Assembly: GCA_037102815.1 (NCBI GenBank)
Contig: BTPP01000005.1
Location: 3,100,001 to 3,164,000 of the forward strand
Length of the DNA stretch: 64,000 nt
From: Neurospora intermedia
Lineage: Eukaryota > Ascomycota > Sordariomycetes > Sordariales > Sordariaceae
Reading direction: 5' to 3'
This document shows positions 10,905-22,524 of this stretch, piece after piece (within the stretch, counting starts at the first letter, position 1; each line of letters begins with the position of its first letter). The position numbers were made by a program, and so were the translations under genes. The notes beneath the pieces were generated by a model. It worked only from the letters and a program-made list of their open reading frames with translations. It was not told where the DNA came from and made no database searches.

Positions 10905-12899
10905 TATTAAAATTAGGAAGGTTAAAAAAGTACCGTCTAATGATTAAATTAGAAGAGGAGTAATATAAAAAGATTATAAAATATTCTTAAGAGGAAAATA
11001 GAATATTAATAATATTAGAATAATAGGATGGGAATAAAGAAGAGATATTTATACTAATTATAGGAATTATTTAAACTATAATTATAGTAAGAATTGAAAA
11101 ACACTATCTAACGAATACCTAATTACGTTTAAAAAATTATTCGAGTAATTCTATTATATAAACTTAATTTATAGTAACTTTATAGTATTATTAAATTTAA
11201 TTATTATTTATAAAGGGACGACTGGGAGTATTAATAGTTATAGGGCTATTAAGAATAGAACTACTATTACTATTAGAATTGGAAATTATACGAATAGGAG
11301 TACTAAAATTACTACCGCCGGATACGATATACGTAGGAATAATAGCGCCGCCGCGAAAATTAAATGTAATCCGAACTAAATTTATAATACTACCGCCGGA
11401 TAAAAAAAAAATATAACTATAATAAATATTCTTCGCAATTAATTCGTAATAACCCTTCTATTACTAATTAGCAGTATTAAAGCCCTAAATATAAAAAGAA
11501 TATTTAAAATTGGTAGGAAGGTCGTTTTATTCTAAATAAATATATATATAATTAATAAAGTTATTAATAATACAAATAAAAATATTTAGATTATAATTGA
11601 ATTTATCCTAGCTACCTAATATTATAGTAATAGTTACTACCTAAATAATATTATAGGTATTGCAAAAGTTAATAAAAATATTTAGTATATATATTTTATA
11701 AGTAAAATTATAAGTAGCGTTCTAGGCGCTGTTAATTAGAAATATAAAAGTTAAATAGTAGAAAAGAAAAAAGGGGAACGAAGAACCTACTAATAAATAA
11801 AATAAAATAAATCTTTCTAGTAATAACCTTTTTAAAAGCGCTGAAGGAATCGGACTTATCGTTAGAATATAAAACGAAAGCGAAATCCAAAATATAGTAA
11901 AAGTAAAGAATCTTACGGATAATATTAATTAAATTAATATAAAAATTAAGGAAGGAAGTAAAGAAATTATATTAATTCTAAGGGGGACGATTATTAAAGA
12001 AATTATAGAAAGTATAAATAAAGAATATAAATTCTAAAGGTATAATTATAAGGGACGTAGGGCCTAATAAGCCGGAGGAAGGACCCTTTACGTTAGAAGT
12101 TAAATTAATAGGGCTAGGATAATAATAGTTAGAGGAAACTATTTGATTAGAAATTATAATAAAAAAGAAGGAAAAGAAGGATTAAGAGGGGTATTATATA
12201 AGGGATTATATAAATAAGGGAAAGGGTTTTTATACTAATATAAATAAAAATAGAATTGCGAAATAGAAGAGTAAATAATAGGGCGGAAGTATTTATAAAC
12301 GGGAGAAGGAAGTGGAAAAGTAGGGAGGTAAATGGGAAAATAGGATAGGAAAGTAGGGAGAAGGCGGAAGAAAGAGCAATAAGGAATAAAATAGAAAAAC
12401 GGCGAAGGAAATAACGTACTAAGTCTAATCCTATTCCTATTATTCCTATTATTCTAATATTAGGATAACACAATAGTAGAAAAGACGAAATTATATTCGC
12501 TATAGCGGTAGGTAAGAACCGTCATAACTATAAGCAAAGTAGGAGCGGCGTAGTAAACTACGGCCGAAATAGAGCTAGAGATTTTCATCCGGAGGCGCTT
12601 AACGTCTCACGGTTGTCCCCTCTAGAGAACTGGAGAAGGACCTCATACCAACAAGGCGCTATAGTTTATAGTATAGGGAATAAGACTATATATATAGATT
12701 AGTGCTAATAAGATTTAATTAGAAATCGTTAGTAAAATGCCTTTAATTCCGGTCCGAGTAATTACTTCCTAGTGGAGTACGATTCGCCTTGCTGAAATCC
12801 AGTTGCTTTCAATCCGGCGCCGCTGTTATAATAAATTATTAAGAATACGGTTACTATCTCCCAACGAGTGTATCGTTGCTAATTAATTGCTAACCCAAT

Positions 12900-14600
12900 T
12901 ACTATTTACCTCCTCTAGCTATAATAATTGAGTCGCTACCTTCAACGTACTGTAAGATTACTACGTATAGTAAAGCTTTATAATTGTATCCTGTAGTAAT
13001 ATAAAGAGTAAAAAGAAGGGGGATAAAAGTATTATTGTACGTATCGACTACCGCTATATATACGGTCGCGTTTATATAGTAGCCGGGCAAGGTATTCGAA
13101 ATATTATATTAACGCGATTCGATTACTTATATTAAATAAAAGTCGTACTATAGAAGACGTAGGGCAATTAGTAGTTTACTAAAGAAATTAATAATTGTTA
13201 TAACTATATTATTAATATTGCTAACTTCGTTGGTAAATGTTGTTTACTAATAATTGATTCGTTGTAACTATAAGGAGGGAATTAAAACAACCGTCGAGAG
13301 GCTATCTAGTATCGCTACAATAAGCGTTCGTTAAATTGCCTATTATTTAAGTAGTACTCTAGACCCCGAGGAGGAAGATACCGTCGCCGCCATCCAACGT
13401 ATTAACTGTAATAGTCTGGTATTAGAGCTGCGTAGTTTTCGAGTCCCTATTACGGCCTAGGAAGTCTACAATATTCAATACTATATTCGCCGTATAAAGT
13501 ATAGTTTTTATACTTCGACTAAGATATTCATCGATTTACTAGAGTATAACAAGAACTTCCACAGTATCGAATACTTTATTAACTACAATCCACTCTTTCC
13601 TAACCAGTAGAGGGTATTACGGGTATTCTAGACTTTCGACTAGTATATTGAGATATAAAAGAAAAATCCCCATATATTACTAGTAAATAATACGTATAAG
13701 GTATGTAAATCCTTTCGTTTGGGAAACCGACTTTTTAAAGTCGGTTTCCTAGAAAAAAGTCGGTGTACTGTAAATTGCACTTAATTAACCATAGCTTTAT
13801 ATAAGTTAACCGCTTCAACCTCTCCCTCTTTAATGTTACTAGTATTGATGCGCTTAGGTATAATTTTAATATAGTATACGGTCTCTTAAGTAGGGAGAGA
13901 TAAAAAGATTTTTAGTAGTAGTTTAATAATTACTTGAAGAAGCTCCAAGAGGACTATGAGATTCTTAACCTTGTAGTGCTTATTACCGACTTTAATAGGG
14001 GATTTAAGAAGGCCGCTATTACCGTTTACCTAGACGTACTACACCAGCTCTATATATAGTATATTATAAAGAATGTAAATTACTATATCAAAAATAAATT
14101 GATTTAACTAGGTAGTGCCGAGCTCATTCCGACCGCTAATATACTAAATCCCCCGCTAATTGCCCGGAATTTAGATAACTATAGCCCGGACCCCCTATTT
14201 TATATTACTCTAATCGATAGTAATGGTAATAATATTAACGTTAACGAATATATCGATAATAACCTAGAGGAGGAAGATCTGAAAGAGGCCGACGATACTA
14301 CCGCCGTTCATTACTTTACCTAATAATATAATAATAGTTAAGGAATTCGTAAAACGATTAATAAACCGTTAATCGAAGCTATCGCTCTATAGCGTCGTAA
14401 TATACCAATCTTTAATCTAATTTATTAATTTTATTAAGATATATATAAGGGATTTTAAATTGGGTGGAAGTAAGTAGTATATATTAATAATAAAGATTAC
14501 TTCAAGCGGGTATAGTGTTTACTATACTACGAATTTAAAAAATAAATTCGTAAGTTAACATATTTAAAACGCCCATTCCTTCACAAAGATTCGTCGTCGG
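12900..14600 (+). pseudogene. Mutator-like (MULE) transposase, MULE-1
   Basis: The plus strand encodes a FAR1-type Mutator transposase, which cuts and pastes DNA through a DDE catalytic core. Visible landmarks are an LLVNNTYK block before 13,701, NRFNLSLFNVTSIDALRYNF just after 13,805 (the usual TYKTNRFN region split by a probable intron), a VVLITDFNRGFKKA block (second acidic region) near 13,975, and HQLYIxYIIKNVNYYIKNK (H-x-C-type region) near 14,050. A GC-richer tail continues to about 14,760. Several stops and frame changes break it. LINE copies flank both sides. I could not find the terminal inverted repeats. Confidence 0.8.
13705..13805 (+). other. Probable intron with a perfect hairpin in MULE-1
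   Basis: GTAAAT at 13,705 and AG at 13,804-13,805 bound a 101-bp stretch that interrupts the conserved TYK-NRFN motif. A TTAATTAAC branch-like site lies about 20 bases before the AG. Removing it keeps the reading frame (TYK-VF-NRFN). It contains a perfect 13-bp stem with a 2-base loop at 13,722-13,749 (GGAAACCGACTTT and its complement). A small hairpin insertion is the alternative. Confidence 0.5.
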
Positions 14601-14857
14601 GCCCAGAAGTGTCGTGGCAAGAATCTACACTAGAGGTCGTGGTGCTATGGGCCTACATCGAAGCGAGGAAGGAGCGGCGGTTCTGTCTATAGCGGTCCAA
14701 ATACTATTAATTGCGGAGCTTTGTGTTCGAAAAGGGAAATTTAAAATATTTACTAAATTCAAAGCCCGTACGCTGCAATAGAAATCTGTATTTTAGTCGC
14801 TTTTAATGTGCTATAGCTGCGCATCCCGTACGTGTATTAGCGTGCAAATGGATAATT

Positions 14858-16086
14858 ATATATAATAATAATAGTCTTATTCCCTATACTATAAACTATA
14901 GCGCTTTATTGGCATGGGGTCCTTCTCTAGTTCTCTGGAGGGGAAAACCATGAGGCGTTAAACGCCTCCGGATGAAAACCTCTAGCTCTATTTTGGCTAT
15001 AGTTTACTACGCCGCTCCTATTTTATTTATAGTTATAATAATTCTTACCTACCGCTATAGCGAATTAATTTCATCTCTCCTACTATTATATTATTCTAAT
15101 ACTAGAATAATAAGGATAATAGGAATAGGATTAGACCCGGTACGTTATTTCCTCCGCTACTTTTCTATTTTCTTCTCTACCGTTCCTTCCTCTACTTTCT
15201 TCCTACTTCTTTATCCTTTCTTTCTATTTACTACCCTACTTCTCCGCCTCTTTGCCCCGTTTGTAAATACTTCCGCCCCGTTATTTACCCTTTTACCCTA
15301 TAGATTTACCTCTATTTATATTAATATAAGGACCCCTTCCTTTATTTATATAATCCCCTATATAGTACCCCTTCCTTATCCTTCTCCTCCTTCTTCCCTA
15401 TTACAACCTTTAATAAAATAATTTCCTCCGGTTATTATCGCCCTAGCCCGATTAATTTAATTTCCAACGTAGAAGGTCCCTCCCCTAATTTATCCCCGAG
15501 CCCTATATCCCCGGTAGTTATACCCTTAGAGCCTTCGTTTTTTATTTATACCCTCTATATTTTCGTTAATAGTTATCCCCTTTAGAATTAATATAGTTTC
15601 TTCCCCTTCTTCTTTAGCCCTTATATTAATTTAATTAATATTATTCGTAAAATTCTTTACTTTTATTATATTCTAAATTTCGCTTCTATCCTACGCTCCA
15701 ATAATAAGTTTAATTCCTTTAACGCTTTCTATAAAATTATTACTAAAAAGATTTACTTTATTTCGGCGACTAATAGGTCCCTTATTCTCTATTCTTCTTT
15801 TTTATTATTTAACTTCTACGTTTTTAACTAGCGGTGCCTAGAACGCTACTTATACCTACACTTATAAACGGTATATATTGGACGTCCCTATTGGCCTTTA
15901 CGACGCCCGTAACGCTATTTAGGCGATAGCCGTTGCTAGAGTATTGGGTGGTCAGGATGGGTACAACCGCAACCAGGATGCCTTCGTTCGTACCGCCAAC
16001 GACTTCACTAATCGTATACATACGCGTCTGGAGCGGGACGGCCTGCCCACCGACTACATGCGTCTTCCCCGCGCCGTGGGCTATGG
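14858..16086 (-). mobile_element. Tad1-like LINE, copy A, 3' region only
   Basis: Only the last 1.2 kb of the LINE 3' region is present, with the 3' end at the left (TA-rich tail, then AGTCTTATTCCC on the plus strand). A target duplication TGGATAATT is seen at 14,849-14,857 and 16,087-16,095. It lies close to the MULE-1 transposase. The truncated 5' edge (15,830-16,086) is GC-rich and nearly free of RIP, while the 3' part is saturated. Confidence 0.82.
15690..16086 (+). pseudogene. Antisense frame in LINE 3' region, best-preserved copy
   Basis: On the strand opposite to the LINE, one frame reads through about 130 codons with two in-frame stops; the last 80 or so codons are open apart from one TAG. 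It includes YILDVPIGLYDARNAI, AIAVARVLGGQDGYNRNQDA and LERDGLPTDYMRLPRAVGYG. The same frame is found in the copies at 26,320-26,942, 48,500-49,106 and 50,800-51,429, and a diverged relative lies outside any LINE at 2,440-2,972. The LINE truncation removes its C-terminal part. I recognise no known domain. Confidence 0.55.
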
Positions 16087-16098
16087 TGGATAATTCTA

Positions 16099-17990
16099 TA
16101 TAGAATAATTATTTTATTATATATTTAGCTTTTTATAGTAATATCGTTTGAAATGCGGTTGTTATCGTATTATAAAGTTCGATCCGCTGTAATTCCTAAG
16201 CGATTGGGCATACGACTGTGGTTTGTAGACCCGGCTGTCTATTACTCCCGGTAAGTCTGCTACTCCCGGTAAGTCGGTATATTATACTACTATTTATGTT
16301 ATTACCTAATTTATTACTTTTAATTATTACCCTTACTATTACTTTTAATTATTAATGCTAATATTCTTTTATTTCTGTAATTATTACGTAATATTAGGAA
16401 TTATCTATAATTGTTAATATCTGTTGATTTGAAGTCTTTAAACGATTGTGCGGCCGTTTGCACTATTCGACCGTATATTACTTCGTTTGCGGGGCATACT
16501 ACGGAAGCTACCGACGACCGCTACTCTAAATTATCCTACTACTTTCCACTGATAACCTTCTACCTTCTATTTCTCAATACTAATAAAGTAGTCGTAATAC
16601 TATTTACTAGCCGACCCCACTGTAAATCCGAGTATTAATTAGATTGACGGAAATTTTTGGCACTTATTAGCTCCCTCCTAGAAGGGTATAAGAATTTAGC
16701 TCCCCCCGCCTCTCAATTCTTAAACTCTCTCCTTTTTAATATAATCCAATTAATATTTTATATTTGAGATTAACTTTAATACTTGATCTTAGATATTTTT
16801 TACCTTCGAAATAATTTTAATACTGTCCTATAGCAGCTTAGGTTTAACTATTCGCCTACCTATCGAAAATTAGCCGCTTTTCCAAATTGGTAGCCTGGGC
16901 TTAACTATTTACCTATTAATAATATTGCTTCCCGAAGTAGCTATTCGCTACTAAAACCAAACGCTATACGAGCGGTTAAAAACCGGGTTAATGTACTTCC
17001 TTATATCTCCCCTCCTTGTATTTACTATTAATATTACTACTATAGATAAGCGTATCGGTATTTTTTATTACCCGGTAAAATGTATCGGTTATTAAATAGA
17101 ACTGAAGACGTGTATAAATACGTATTATTAAGTCCCCCCCCCTCCCTACAATACCTATTTGATTATTTACTAATAGTTGGCTTATATAGATTTGCCCGCC
17201 TTCTTAATTTTATTAATTTAGTATCCTTATACTATCCCTTCCTAATATCGATATCCGATATTATTACTATCCTATTCTACGGGGCACCCAATTAGTAATA
17301 CGGAGGCTTTTGGGACGAAGCTGGAAGGGTAATGTGATTAATTTTATTTACCTACCCTATCGGCTCGGATAAAATTATTTCAGATCCTTAAAAATAAGTT
17401 ATCGATATGGATTAGGATGATACTTGCGAGAGTAATTTGGTTAGTGTAATAAGATTAACGACTCCTATTAGAGTTACAATTCGTATTTAAAGTTAAATAT
17501 TCTATTTTTTGATTATTTAATCATTTAGTTTTTTAATTATTTAGTCTTTTAATTATTTAGCCAATTTGTTTTTTAGTTATTTAGTTATTTAGTTATTTAG
17601 TTATATAAGATAGAGGGAGTTCGGAAGTATCGGTTATATAATAAAGTTAAATTAATATAAACTTTTATTAGTAAAACAGATCCTAGTAATTATATGATAA
17701 TATACGATACCTATTGCAATAAAACGGTAAATTAATATTGTATCTTTTATATCTAATTAATCTATCGTTCTTTTTTTGATTAGTTAGTTAATTAATTAAT
17801 ATTATCTACTTAACGGTAAATCCTTTAAAATGCGTAAATCCTACTATGAACCTAATATATTGTATCGATCTACTGCCTGCGGGTAAATGGTGCCCCCGAT
17901 GGTTAAGATCCGAGCTACGGAGGGTTGCGGGTGCGATTTAGGTAATACTAGCTGGCTGTACAGTTGGTATTTTGAATAATTAATATTTCC
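16099..17990. other. AT-rich DNA right of LINE copy A
   Basis: No gene recognised. Two modest open frames exist (16,411-16,638 and 17,080-17,295, both plus); neither resembles a family I know, and their Leu/Ile/Tyr-rich make-up is what RIP-mutated DNA gives by chance. The stretch could contain the 3' end of MULE-1. A short direct repeat TACTCCCGGTAAGTC occurs twice near 16,235-16,275. A GC-richer patch lies at about 17,875-17,960. Confidence 0.4.
17511..17620. repeat. AT-rich tandem repeat (TTATTTAG units)
   Basis: Imperfect units of the form TTATTTAG / TTTAATTATTTAG run across about 110 bp, ending in four clean tandem copies. It is a simple-sequence array, not a CRISPR. Confidence 0.75.
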
Positions 17991-17999
17991 TTTATTTGG

Positions 18000-18560
18000 A
18001 ACGAGATTTAAAAGTAGAAGATTTAGAAGTAAAAGATGTAATTATTAATCCGAATATTAGCTTCCAACGCGCTATCTACCCTTATTGGCAATAAAAGACT
18101 TCCTAATAATGCTCTATTAACTTCTTTAGACGAAGCCCGTATACGATGTGCCTAACGTCCCCCGATTCTATAAGCGTTTCTCGATGCCGCTTATGAACTA
18201 CCTTAAGCTCTAATATTCTAGGGTCCGGTATTTTAATACTTAAATCCCCGTTAACGTTTTAATAGTAAAGATATTAATATTTCTACCCAAGAATTGTTGG
18301 AAGCTCAATAAGGTTAGTAATAATAGGAAATTAGAATATTTGGCCTTTGTATAGTTATAAGATAAGAGTTTGAAGTAAGAGGATAATAGCCGTAGTAGTA
18401 GTAGGTTATCTAGCTATAGGCTAGACTACTATAGCCGAAGTAATAACCGCCGAGGTAATACCGACTATAACTTTTTGAATAATAACAATAGTACTAAGCC
18501 GGATATTAATAATAATAACTTTTTGAATAGCGGGTTGAAGAATCTCTTCGAGGATAAGGT
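18000..18560 (+). pseudogene. Degenerate Ser/Asn-rich gene of unknown function
   Basis: Successive plus-strand frames keep protein-like stretches: NALSTLIGNKRLPNNALLTS with EARIRCA at about 18,080-18,160, then, after a frame change, a Ser/Arg and Asn-rich end (SRSSSRLSSYRLDYYSRSNN, about 18,380-18,540) closing with LKNLFEDKV and a stop. Several stops upstream fit RIP of CAA and TGG codons. I do not recognise the family. MULE-2 begins 80 bp downstream. Confidence 0.4.
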
Positions 18561-18639
18561 TTAATAGAAACTGAATCTTAAAATGATTGTACTACTATTA
18601 TAAATATTTAGAGGCAAGTAAAATAACGTATCAATAAAT

Positions 18640-21600
18640 GAGTAAACCTCGGCGCACCCACCCCTAAACCTGCGCGCACCCAAGAACCCCTTGGGCAGCC
18701 GACATTAAGATTATCGTATTTTTGCCGTGTTTTTAGTCGTTTTATATGTCTGGTACCTTGGTTAGATTTGGCAGTTGGGTCGCCCAATTATATAAACCTC
18801 TATATAATTCTACAACGCCCAATTACTTAAATTTCATAATACTTTTATGGTATTGAGTATAAAATGCTAGCAATCGACTGTTTTATTCAATTCAATTAAC
18901 GGTATTTATAGATAATTAGAGTTAATTAACTTTAAAACTATTTTAAATACTAATATTTAATAGCTCTAATGATTCAGAGAGCTCGTTAGACGAGCCCGAC
19001 GATAATATTTCGATAACTTTATCCCCCTTCCCTTTTACTATCTACTTTCGAGCCTTCGCCTCCTAGTATTTCCCTAGTTCGTTATCTTCCTCCTCCTCTT
19101 TATTGTTATTGGCTATATTAATACAACTATACACTTCGCTCTATATATAATTGCGAATATTACCGGCATTTATTTCTTCGATTGTAGGATTAGCTTTGTA
19201 TTGAGAATAGTTACGGCGGTTTACTATTCGAATAGATTGAATATTTTTTAATTTACTATATAGCGCTATAGGTATTTTATTAGCCTTTTTACTTGAATTT
19301 AATAGAATAGCTTCGTTACTAAACGGACTACCCTACTTTGGCGGGCGTTCCTTGGGTATAGCTTTAATAGCCGGACGAAAATATAGATATTTATCTATTA
19401 TATCTTAGTATAGATGTTAGTATAGAATTAATTCGGGGAGGGGATAATAGTAGTTTTATCCGTTGTTAAATAAAATATTAGAATAGGTGGTAGTCGTTTT
19501 TAGTAATTAGTACTATCTTACTAACTTCCTGTTTGGCCTCTATCTTATAGGTATAAGGCAAACTAAACTACGCTCTAAACTATTAAGTATACGGTTAAAG
19601 AGTTTTACTAGGGTAATTTGAAGTAAGGAAGCTACCCTTTGATTAATTATATTAATTAATAAGTAAATTATAAACCCAAGTTGTAATACTAAGCGGAGTA
19701 TTACCTACCTATAGGAGCCCGATTATATCTATACGTATACGTAATGATAATTTCGTAATAATTTCTTTAAAATAGATATAACGGCGGAAGGAGTACTATT
19801 TACTAGTATTGTATAAATTAATTAAACCGCCGCGTATGAATAACCTATACGATTTAAGGGAGTCGTTATTAAATTTATTTAGCGATGTAGTTCTTTACCT
19901 ATAATTAAAATACCCTCTAATATAGTAACTAGCCTACTCTATTTTGTAAAGGAGTAAATCGGTTGTAATTTATTTAATAATAGCTCCCTATACCCCTTTA
20001 AATTAACGATATAGAAGTAATAAAGTATTTTCAAACTCTAATACTAACGGTGCGTAGATTATATGCTACTATACGTAAAAAAACCCTACTCTAATATTAG
20101 CGACCTTATTAGGAAGTGCGCTGAATTTAACTTACGTTCTAGTAATTATTTTAATTTTCTTATATATATAGCGTACTCTAGCGATATTATTTTAATTACG
20201 TTAATCTATTACTTCTTATTGTAGTTATTATATTGCCGCTTCGTTACTATTGGAATCGTCTCTACTGTTGTCCTCCTCGTTAGCCCCCTTATTGTTGTCC
20301 TCTTTATTATTAGACTGCTACTTATCGGCTCCGATTTGTGCCAAATCGTCTTAATTTATATATTATTAATTATCTTTAAGGTACTTAACGATATTATAGT
20401 TGATATACTATACGTAATGTTAACGCTAGGTATTTGGGAAGATTTGGCTGATAGCTCTAATTAATTAATTATGACCGTTAGTTATGATAACCGTTAGTTA
20501 GGGTATTGAGAGGTTATTTAACGTTTTCTTAATATACTTAATAAGCTAGCTAAATCCCTTATCCCTTTCGTTATTAATAATTATTTAAAAGACTAATATA
20601 GATAATTTCTCTACTATAATTATAATACCTCATATAGCTGGTATATAATACCGGTTGGTCTTATACGTAGTATTAAGCAATAGGGTATATGAGTATCGCT
20701 TCTATATTTTCTTTTACTTGTATAGAACCTAAAGACTATAGTGTATTATAGTAGTTTTATCGTCCTTATAGCTGTCGTTATTAAGACTGTAGTTAAAATA
20801 GTAGTATCGGAGTATAACGAATTTATTATTCTCAATAGTACGTACGAACGTTTGTATATTAGTGTATCTATTATTATTAATTTGTTACAACAGTTAGTGC
20901 TAATTATTGAAGTCTTTGTATATATATAATAGTTTAGGGATTTTGGTTTTAATTATTAAATATATATTACGTATAGTTAATTTGCGTTATTAAAGGAGAC
21001 CCTAAATATACGAATAATTATCTAAATTAACCTATTATCGAAAGATTAAATGATAAGAGAAGTTGCAAAATAGAAAATAATGGTAGTATATATGGTTAAT
21101 TGCCCGTACGGTGTATTTATAATTGTTCTTCTTAAATATTTGGACGACGATACTAAAAGGATATTTACGTACGGTCTTTCTAGTTGTTGAATATTGCTTT
21201 TCATAAGGGTTCTTAGATTTTTGTAGGCGCGATTCAATACGATTGTATTTAAAAATTCTATGATATACTTTGCTAATTATAAGGCCTATTTTAAAGTAAT
21301 CGCTACGTATAGTTGCGACCCTAAATCTATAGCGGCGATATATTTCGATAAGCTTGCGTATAATTGTATTAATATTATTGGGAAGGAGGCTAAATAGGGC
21401 GTCGGTAGCCGGAATAGACTATTTTATTGTTGTCGATTGAAGTATAAGTATTTGCGAAGGTAGCCGATAAAGTAATAAAATTGTAATGATAGTGAAGCTA
21501 CACTAATATAGAGGTGTTATAGAGAATTTGAAATGATATTTATTAAACGTTAGTAATTAAATATAATTAATACTATTTATAGCCGATTAAGGGCGATTGA

Positions 21601-21874
21601 TTTAAACGATATTACGTACGTTGTTGGGGGGGGTGGATATAGTAGTGCGATTACGATGTGCAAATGTGCTAAAGTGTTGTAATAGTGCAAATAGCCGTGT
21701 GAAAAAGCGCGAAAGAAATGCCCAAATTAGAGGGAATGTTTCGTATATTAAAAAGACGAAATTTAGCTAATAAAAACGGAGTTTACAATGTCAGGTGTCA
21801 TCAGCTGCATGGTCCCATATTTCCTGGTTTTGAGGTGCGCGCAGGTTTAGGGGTGAGTGCGCCAAGGTTCACTC
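18640..21874 (-). mobile_element. MULE-2, near full-length Mutator-like transposon
   Basis: A 3,235-bp element. Both ends carry a 41-bp inverted repeat (GAGTAAACCTCGGCGCACCC at the left; four or so mismatches between ends). An 8-bp duplication CAATAAAT / TAATAAAT flanks it (18,632-18,639 and 21,875-21,882; the single difference is a C-to-T). A minus-strand transposase with FAR1-type zinc finger and DDE core fills it. The inverted repeats differ from those of MITE-A and MITE-B, so this is a separate family. Confidence 0.9.
19000..21420 (-). pseudogene. MULE-2 transposase
   Basis: Reading on the minus strand, the N-terminal FAR1/FLYWCH-type DNA-binding region lies at about 21,060-21,400, ending in a NYKYTVRAINHIYYHH block that matches the W-x-V-x-HNH zinc-ligand pattern. 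The DDE core begins with LLLNTTYKTNRYYIPA near 20,640-20,690, continues with VIITNGHN (normally TDG/TD; the D-to-N change fits one G-to-A event) near 20,470-20,495, and an HYVQYINYNIVKYLKDN block (H-x2-C-x-H position) near 20,390-20,440. A charged, Asn/Asp/Glu-rich linker follows (about 20,230-20,350). Scattered stops make it inactive. Confidence 0.82.
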
Positions 21875-21882
21875 TAATAAAT

Positions 21883-22263
21883 AGCCTCCCCGGCTGCCAA
21901 TTATACGCCCTATTTAATAAATTTAATAACCCCCCCAGCAACCTCTAGTTTAATAGCCGAAGTTTTACCGATGCTGGATCCCTAATTCAAGCAACGCCCG
22001 CTGTATTACTGAAGCGTGGATACTACCTATATCTGTATCTCCTTGTTCGGACGGCTGTAGCCGCCCTCACCCAATTGCTTCTTTCTTTTCACTTTACTAT
22101 GCTCCTATACTTTCCTTGCTTCCTTGCCTCCTTGCTTCATTGCTTCATTGCTTCATTGCTTCATTGCTTCATTGCATTACTTCATTGGGATAGCTTCCAT
22201 AATGTAGAGGACGACAATAACCTTATCGATAGGCGATATAGTGAAGGATTTCAAAAACGGAAG
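21883..22263. other. Flank of MULE-2 with TTGCTTCA microsatellite
   Basis: Largely GC-balanced, with preserved CpA. From about 22,120 to 22,188 it holds a tandem array of the 8-mer TTGCTTCA (five near-perfect units plus degenerate ones). The plus-strand open frame across the array is a by-product of the repeat. No gene recognised. Confidence 0.6.
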
Positions 22264-22524
22264 GACCTAGTGTATTCTAGCGTGGACTATCGTCGACACT
22301 ATCTGCAAAGTAGCCAATCATGGTATGGCTTGGCAAGACGCCCTGACCAAGTGTAGGGCCGTGCCACGCTTTTGACCAATGAGAGGCCAAGAAACTTCAA
22401 CAAAGAAACCTGGCTGTAGACGAACCGTCCTTCAACAGGCCGCTCCGGTGGATGTGGGTTCAGGAACCCCCAGACTGTGAAAGTCATCCACCTTCTCTGC
22501 ATAGTTGAAGCACGCTTCAAAAAT
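22264..22524. repeat. Dispersed repeat R1, copy 2
   Basis: Matches 1-260 throughout. It begins GACCTAGTGTATTCTAGCG and ends with the hairpin TTGAAGC-AC-GCTTCAA (22,505-22,520) and AAAAT. It is almost free of RIP. The sequence just left of it (TTTCAAAAACGGAAG) resembles the sequence just right of copy 1 (TTCAAAAATCCGAAG), which may mark the target or a junction of tandem units. Confidence 0.75.

Larger units (their letters stand above)
5369..12696 (+). mobile_element. Tad1-like LINE, copy C, 5'-truncated
   Basis: The non-LTR retrotransposon is bounded by a 14-bp target duplication GATTAGTGCTAATA (5,355-5,368 and 12,697-12,710). It begins inside the endonuclease domain, continues through reverse transcriptase and RNase H, then a purine-rich 3' region, and ends in AATAAGAC followed by TA repeats. 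Two later insertions split it: a gag-only Gypsy (5,467-7,701) and a solo LTR (10,637-10,899). Without them it is about 4.8 kb. The interior is saturated with RIP stops, while the first roughly 100 bp are nearly clean. Confidence 0.9.

Noticed and set aside
10647-10947. Overlapping open frames on both strands in the GC-rich block.
   Set aside because: They lie inside or run out of a solo LTR defined by a 5-bp duplication. LTRs of this size do not encode proteins, and GC-rich DNA has few chance stops.
12147-12473. Open frame coding a hydrophobic, multi-span membrane-like protein (also 14,972-15,421 and 25,657-25,986 on the opposite strand of other LINE copies).
   Set aside because: It is the complement of a purine-rich part of the LINE 3' region. 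Phe, Leu, Ile and Tyr codons follow from that composition and from RIP. Unlike the frame further along, it has no homologue outside the LINEs here.
16411-17295. Two plus-strand open frames (75 and 71 codons).
   Set aside because: No family resemblance, no second copy in the window and a RIP-like residue composition; chance is enough to explain them.
22075-22356. A 93-codon open frame across the TTGCTTCA microsatellite.
   Set aside because: An 8-bp repeat without stops reads open by nature. The frame then runs into repeat R1 without any sign of a real gene.
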